This document shows, in pieces, positions 41,662 to 44,733 of a stretch of DNA of 44,733 bases; the stretch's first letter is position 1, and the number at the start of each line of letters is the position of its first letter. The translations under genes were made by a program, and so were the position numbers. Source of the stretch: Rhodospirillaceae bacterium (GTDB taxonomy: Bacteria; Pseudomonadota; Alphaproteobacteria; Rhodospirillales; Rhodospirillaceae); assembly GCA_029245025.1 (NCBI GenBank), contig JAQWQC010000008.1, positions 1 through 44,733 on the forward strand. Reading direction: 5' to 3'. Under the pieces are notes generated by a model that was given only the letters and a program-made list of their open reading frames with translations, was not told the DNA's origin and searched no databases.

Positions 41662-42314
41662 GCAAATCAGCCAATTTGATTGTTGCGATCGACGGTCCTG
41701 CAGCGTCAGGCAAAGGCACTTTGGCCCGCAGACTGGCTGAAATCTTAAATCTCCGCTATCTGGATACCGGTAGCTTATATCGGGCGACAGGCTTATCGGT
41801 TCTCAGGGCGGAAGGTGATCCGACCAATGAGGATGAAGCGGTGAAAGCCGCAAAGAACCTGGATTTATCGATGTTCTCGGCCGAAGACTTGCGGAGTGAA
41901 GAAGCCGGCATGGCGGCCTCTCATGTTGCCTTCTTACCGTCTGTAAGGGCTGTATTACTTGAGTTTCAGCGCTCTGTTGCCGCCAACCCAGGGGATCAGT
42001 TTGCCGGGGCAATACTAGATGGCCGCGATATCGGAACCGTCGTTTGCCCCGACGCAGATGCCAAGATATTCGTCAACGCCAATCTAGAAGTCCGGATAAA
42101 AAGGCGCCTCCAGGAGTTGAAGGGCCGGGGTGAACCCGTTATAGAGAGCCGCGTTCGTGAAGATATGATGGCTCGTGACCAACGAGACAGAGACAGATCA
42201 GTCTCGCCGCTTAAGAAGGCGGACGATGCGTGGGAGCTCGATACGTCGAAGATGAACGCAGCTGAGGCTCTAGCGGCAACGCTAAGCCATATTAGGGGAA
42301 CCGGTCCCCAATAA
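41658..42314 (+). CDS. cmk: Cytidylate kinase
   Basis: A 218-residue (d)CMP kinase. The P-loop is [16 protein letters not shown] (about 12-27), the CMP-binding block is [12 protein letters not shown], and [20 protein letters not shown] plus [20 protein letters not shown] complete the family set. GTG start 41658 overlaps the aroA stop by four bases (GTGA), so the two are coupled. It phosphorylates CMP and dCMP with ATP. Length and motifs are normal. Confidence 0.96.
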   Translation: MSKSANLIVAIDGPAASGKGTLARRLAEILNLRYLDTGSLYRATGLSVLRAEGDPTNEDEAVKAAKNLDLSMFSAEDLRSEEAGMAASHVAFLPSVRAVLLEFQRSVAANPGDQFAGAILDGRDIGTVVCPDADAKIFVNANLEVRIKRRLQELKGRGEPVIESRVREDMMARDQRDRDRSVSPLKKADDAWELDTSKMNAAEALAATLSHIRGTGPQ

Positions 42315-42388
42315 GTTTGTTTTCCATCGCAACACCGGCTGACCAAAGATGCGGAGAACGCATAGGCTGCCGTTTGTGATGTTTTAAA

Positions 42389-42477
42389 GCGCGCCTCTAA
42401 AGGGCGCGCATATTGAGAAATGCGGCAAACCCAGAATGGTCTGGGCCCGCATGAAAAGACCGCCGGATCCAACCGGC
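42389..42477 (+). promoter_or_regulatory. Structured rpsA leader with three consecutive hairpins
   Basis: The 167-base cmk-rpsA spacer has three perfect stems. GCGCGCC/GGCGCGC spans 42389-42409 with a 7-base loop. CCCAGA/TCTGGG spans 42430-42445 with an ATGG loop, extendable by GCGG/CCGC. GCCGG/CCGGC spans 42462-42477 with a 6-base loop. The last ends 4 bases before ATG 42482. In E. coli S1 protein represses its own mRNA through a structured leader lacking a strong Shine-Dalgarno; the same layout here suggests similar control, by inference. Confidence 0.5.
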
Positions 42478-42511
42478 AGGCATGGCGCAGAACGAAAGGA
42501 ACGCTCCTACA

Positions 42512-44254
42512 ATGTCTGAACCAGCTCTCGCAGCGGCAAGCGAGGATTTTGCCGCACTCCTAGAAGAATCATTCCAAGGTAACGAAACAATCGAAGGTGC
42601 TGTGCTTAAAGGCACGGTGCTCCGAGTCGATGGTGATTATGCTTTGGTCGACGTTGGCCTGAAGTCTGAGGGTCGGGTGCCGTTGCGCGAATTTGGTCGC
42701 GGCAATGAAGATGCACCGGCTAAAGGTGAAGCCGTTGACGTCTACGTAGAACGCTATGAAGACAAAGATGGCATGATCCTCTTGTCCCGTGACAAAGCAC
42801 GGCGCGAGGAAGCTTGGGACGTTCTGGAGAAACAGTTCGAAAAAGGCAGTACCGTCGAGGGTGTCATTTTTGGCCGCGTCAAAGGTGGTTTTACGGTCGA
42901 CCTTAATGGTGCGGTAGCCTTCTTGCCGGGCAGTCAAGTCGACATTCGTCCGGTGCGCGATGCAAACCATCTCATGGGCGATCCGCATGAATTTCAAATT
43001 CTGAAAATGGACCGGGCACGCGGAAACATTGTCGTGTCCCGTCGCGCTGTCCTCGAGGAAACCCGCGCAGCAGAACGATCCAAGTTGATGGAAGATTTGG
43101 CCGAAGGTCAGGTCCTCGAAGGTGTAGTGAAAAATATCACCGACTACGGCGCGTTTGTGGATCTCGGAGGTGTCGACGGCTTGTTGCACGTGACCGATAT
43201 TTCTTGGAAGCGTGTCAATCATCCAACTGAAGCGCTGTCAGTTGGGCAGACCGTCAAAGTTCAAGTAATTCGTTTCAACGCAGAGACCCAAAGAATTTCC
43301 CTGGGCATGAAGCAACTCGAAACGGATCCTTGGGATGGCGTTGCTGCTAAGTATCCAATGGGGACAAAGTTCGTAGGCCGTGTGACTAACATCACTGACT
43401 ACGGTGCCTTTGTTGAACTGGAAGCTGGCGTCGAAGGTCTCGTCCATGTCTCTGAAATGAGCTGGACCAAGAAGAACGTCCATCCAGGCAAAATCGTTTC
43501 AACCAGCCAAGAAGTCGAGGTCATGGTCCTCGATGTGGATCAAGAAAAGCGTCGTATCTCGCTTGGTCTGAAGCAGTGTATGGATAACCCATGGACAGCA
43601 TTCAAAGACAAGTTCCAGGTGGATACGATCGTCGAAGGCGAGGTCAAGAACATCACCGAATTTGGTTTGTTTGTTGGTCTAGATGGCGAGATCGACGGCA
43701 TGGTTCATCTGTCTGACCTCTCCTGGGAAAAGGACGGCGAAGAAGCTGTAGCCGGCTTTAATAAGGGTGACATGGTCAAGGCGAAGATCCTTGACGTGGA
43801 TATTGAAAAGGAACGTATCAGTCTTGGCATCAAACAGCTCACGGATGATCCGTTCGCCGAGGCGATGGGTGATTTGAAGCGTGGCCAAGTTGTGACCTGC
43901 GTCGTGCAGACTGTGATGGATGCAGGCCTCGAGGTCACGATCAGTGAGGGCATTACTGGCTTCATTAAGAAAAATGACCTTGCCCGGGAGCGATCAGAAC
44001 AGCGTGCAGATCGATTCGCTGTTGGTGAAAAAGTCGATGCGCGGATCACCAGCATTGATAGCAAAACCCGCAAGCTCAACCTCTCGATCAAAGCCCGTGA
44101 GGTTGCGGAAGAAAAACAAGCAATGGCTGCTTTTGGTTCAGCCGACTCGGGTGCGTCCCTCGGGGATATTCTTGGTGCTGCGCTCAAGCGCAAGGAATCC
44201 TCAGGGGAAGAGGACGTGGGCGATGATCCTGAATCCGAGGAAAAGAGCGAGTAA
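42512..44254 (+). CDS. rpsA: 30S ribosomal protein S1
   Basis: About 580 residues with six S1 (OB-fold) repeats. They begin at GAVLKGTVLRVDGDYALVDV, GVIFGRVKGGFTVDLNG, GVVKNITDYGAFVDLGG, VGRVTNITDYGAFVELEAG, GEVKNITEFGLFVGLDG and VTCVVQTVMDAGLEVTISEG. A charged tail follows. The start is uncertain: ATG 42512 (SEPALAAASEDFAALLEES) has AAAGGA about 12 bases before, while ATG 42482 adds ten residues (AQNERNAPT) and has almost no Shine-Dalgarno. S1 binds mRNA on the small subunit and is essential. It is the usual third gene of the aroA-cmk-rpsA block. Confidence 0.95.
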   Translation: MSEPALAAASEDFAALLEESFQGNETIEGAVLKGTVLRVDGDYALVDVGLKSEGRVPLREFGRGNEDAPAKGEAVDVYVERYEDKDGMILLSRDKARREEAWDVLEKQFEKGSTVEGVIFGRVKGGFTVDLNGAVAFLPGSQVDIRPVRDANHLMGDPHEFQILKMDRARGNIVVSRRAVLEETRAAERSKLMEDLAEGQVLEGVVKNITDYGAFVDLGGVDGLLHVTDISWKRVNHPTEALSVGQTVKVQVIRFNAETQRISLGMKQLETDPWDGVAAKYPMGTKFVGRVTNITDYGAFVELEAGVEGLVHVSEMSWTKKNVHPGKIVSTSQEVEVMVLDVDQEKRRISLGLKQCMDNPWTAFKDKFQVDTIVEGEVKNITEFGLFVGLDGEIDGMVHLSDLSWEKDGEEAVAGFNKGDMVKAKILDVDIEKERISLGIKQLTDDPFAEAMGDLKRGQVVTCVVQTVMDAGLEVTISEGITGFIKKNDLARERSEQRADRFAVGEKVDARITSIDSKTRKLNLSIKAREVAEEKQAMAAFGSADSGASLGDILGAALKRKESSGEEDVGDDPESEEKSE

Positions 44255-44285
44255 GATAGTACGCTAAACACTGTGCTACTGTGAC

Positions 44286-44314
44286 AAACGCGCCTCCATG
44301 TGGGGCGCGTTTTT
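44286..44314 (+). terminator. Intrinsic terminator after rpsA
   Basis: AAACGCGCC (44286-44294) pairs with GGCGCGTTT (44304-44312) around a nine-base loop, and the right arm runs into a T-rich stretch (TTTTTCTTT). It lies 32 bases after the rpsA stop and is a standard rightward terminator separating rpsA from ihfB. Confidence 0.9.
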
Positions 44315-44357
44315 CTTTATGAAATTGGAAAAACGAAGTCATATGAAAGGGTTAGGC

Positions 44358-44386
44358 TTGACTCCGGTTGTTGCACTTCGCATGCT
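44358..44386 (+). promoter_or_regulatory. Candidate ihfB promoter
   Basis: TTGACT (44358-44363), a 17-base spacer and CATGCT (44381-44386) form a -35/-10 pair between the rpsA terminator and ihfB. The -35 is close to consensus and the -10 is weak. Since the terminator cuts off readthrough, a promoter is expected here. Confidence 0.4.
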
Positions 44387-44443
44387 CCAACACAGTTAAG
44401 GGTCACAAAGGCCGGACGGGTAGGCAGACAAGGATGCCAGGGG

Positions 44444-44733
44444 ATGACCAAGTCTGAACTCATTGCACGCATTGCGGAAAGAAATCCGCACCTCTTTCAG
44501 CGTGATGTAGAGCGGATTGTTAGCACAATTTTCGACCAAATATCGGCGGCATTGACGCGCGGTGACCGGGTTGAGTTGCGTGGCTTTGGCGCATTTTCTG
44601 TTAAGCACCGTGATTCTCGTATTGGCCGCAACCCGCGCACCGGGGAGGCGGTTGAGGTGTCTGAAAAAACTGTGCCCTATTTTAAGACTGGCAAGCAGTT
44701 ACGAGATTTGTTGAATGATTCGCCGTCACACGA
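44444..44733 (+). CDS. ihfB: Integration host factor beta subunit, right end cut by the window
   Basis: The frame from ATG 44444 stays open to the window edge (96 codons plus two bases). It reads [20 protein letters not shown], then [20 protein letters not shown] and [20 protein letters not shown], a bacterial DNA-bending HU/IHF protein. The R[12 protein letters not shown] arm with the intercalating proline and the start MTKSELI are characteristic of IHF beta. IHF bends specific DNA sites with its alpha subunit. AGGA sits about 10 bases upstream. Only the last few residues could be missing. Confidence 0.94.
   Translation, partial: MTKSELIARIAERNPHLFQRDVERIVSTIFDQISAALTRGDRVELRGFGAFSVKHRDSRIGRNPRTGEAVEVSEKTVPYFKTGKQLRDLLNDSPSH

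Noticed and set aside
43705-44271. 188-codon antisense ORF across rpsA
   Set aside because: Opposite strand of a conserved gene; no domain features.

Overview
The window looks like a chromosomal segment of a free-living, probably marine, alphaproteobacterium of Rhodospirillales type. The main reason is the right end: a TIGR02300-type zinc-ribbon protein, tRNA-Ala(GGC), then aroA, cmk, rpsA and ihfB in a row, an arrangement typical of Alphaproteobacteria. No insertion sequence, integrase, CRISPR array or phage gene is visible. Three decayed genes and one possible remnant sit in the gaps between intact genes.

Layout. (1) 1-4614: a homodimeric-E1-like (transketolase family) thiamine enzyme running off the left edge, divergent from an Lrp/AsnC regulator, followed by an AlkK/FadD-type acyl-CoA ligase. 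This resembles the MdeR/MdeB type of regulator and 2-oxoacid dehydrogenase pair. (2) 4963-6956: a compact bufferin locus on the minus strand, with a DUF2282 precursor peptide (BufA), an MNIO/DUF692 enzyme (BufB) and a DUF2063 partner (BufC), preceded by palindromes. (3) 7143-9131: a DUF427 protein, an unknown membrane-anchored protein, and an alpha/beta-hydrolase-fold protein that lacks the catalytic Ser and His. (4) 9132-9823: a gene-poor stretch with a frameshifted pseudogene and an intrinsic terminator with no obvious gene feeding it. (5) 9824-20604: a bacterial sphingolipid locus. It holds an acyl-AMP/ACP ligase, ceramide reductase-like SDR, dedicated acyl carrier protein, serine palmitoyltransferase-like enzyme, a Tam41-like nucleotidyltransferase, a lipid kinase, an LptF/LptG permease pair, a fatty-acid-hydroxylase-family protein and a bacterial ceramide synthase-like GNAT protein.

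(6) 20684-24878: a tight putative catabolic operon (TauD-type dioxygenase, CitE-like lyase, HpaB-family flavoprotein, integral membrane protein). (7) 24855-31642: a RibD_C pseudogene, a BisC-like molybdoenzyme, an exported VOC protein, another pseudogene, a predicted lipoprotein SAM methyltransferase and a TonB-dependent receptor. (8) 31831-34219: a small unknown ORF, an MDR-family reductase and a PLP ammonia-lyase. (9) 34258-39246: a cobalamin riboswitch controlling btuB-btuF-btuC-btuD. (10) 39247-44733: tRNA-Ala and the housekeeping block.

The most interesting unit is the sphingolipid locus. Its genes can be read as a route: acyl-ACP loading, condensation with an amino acid, N-acylation, keto reduction, possible hydroxylation, phosphorylation, possible CDP activation by the Tam41-like enzyme, and export through LptF/G. 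The CDP-ceramide step is an inference from gene neighbourhood and motifs. The second is the bufferin (metal-buffering RiPP) locus with its own inverted repeats.
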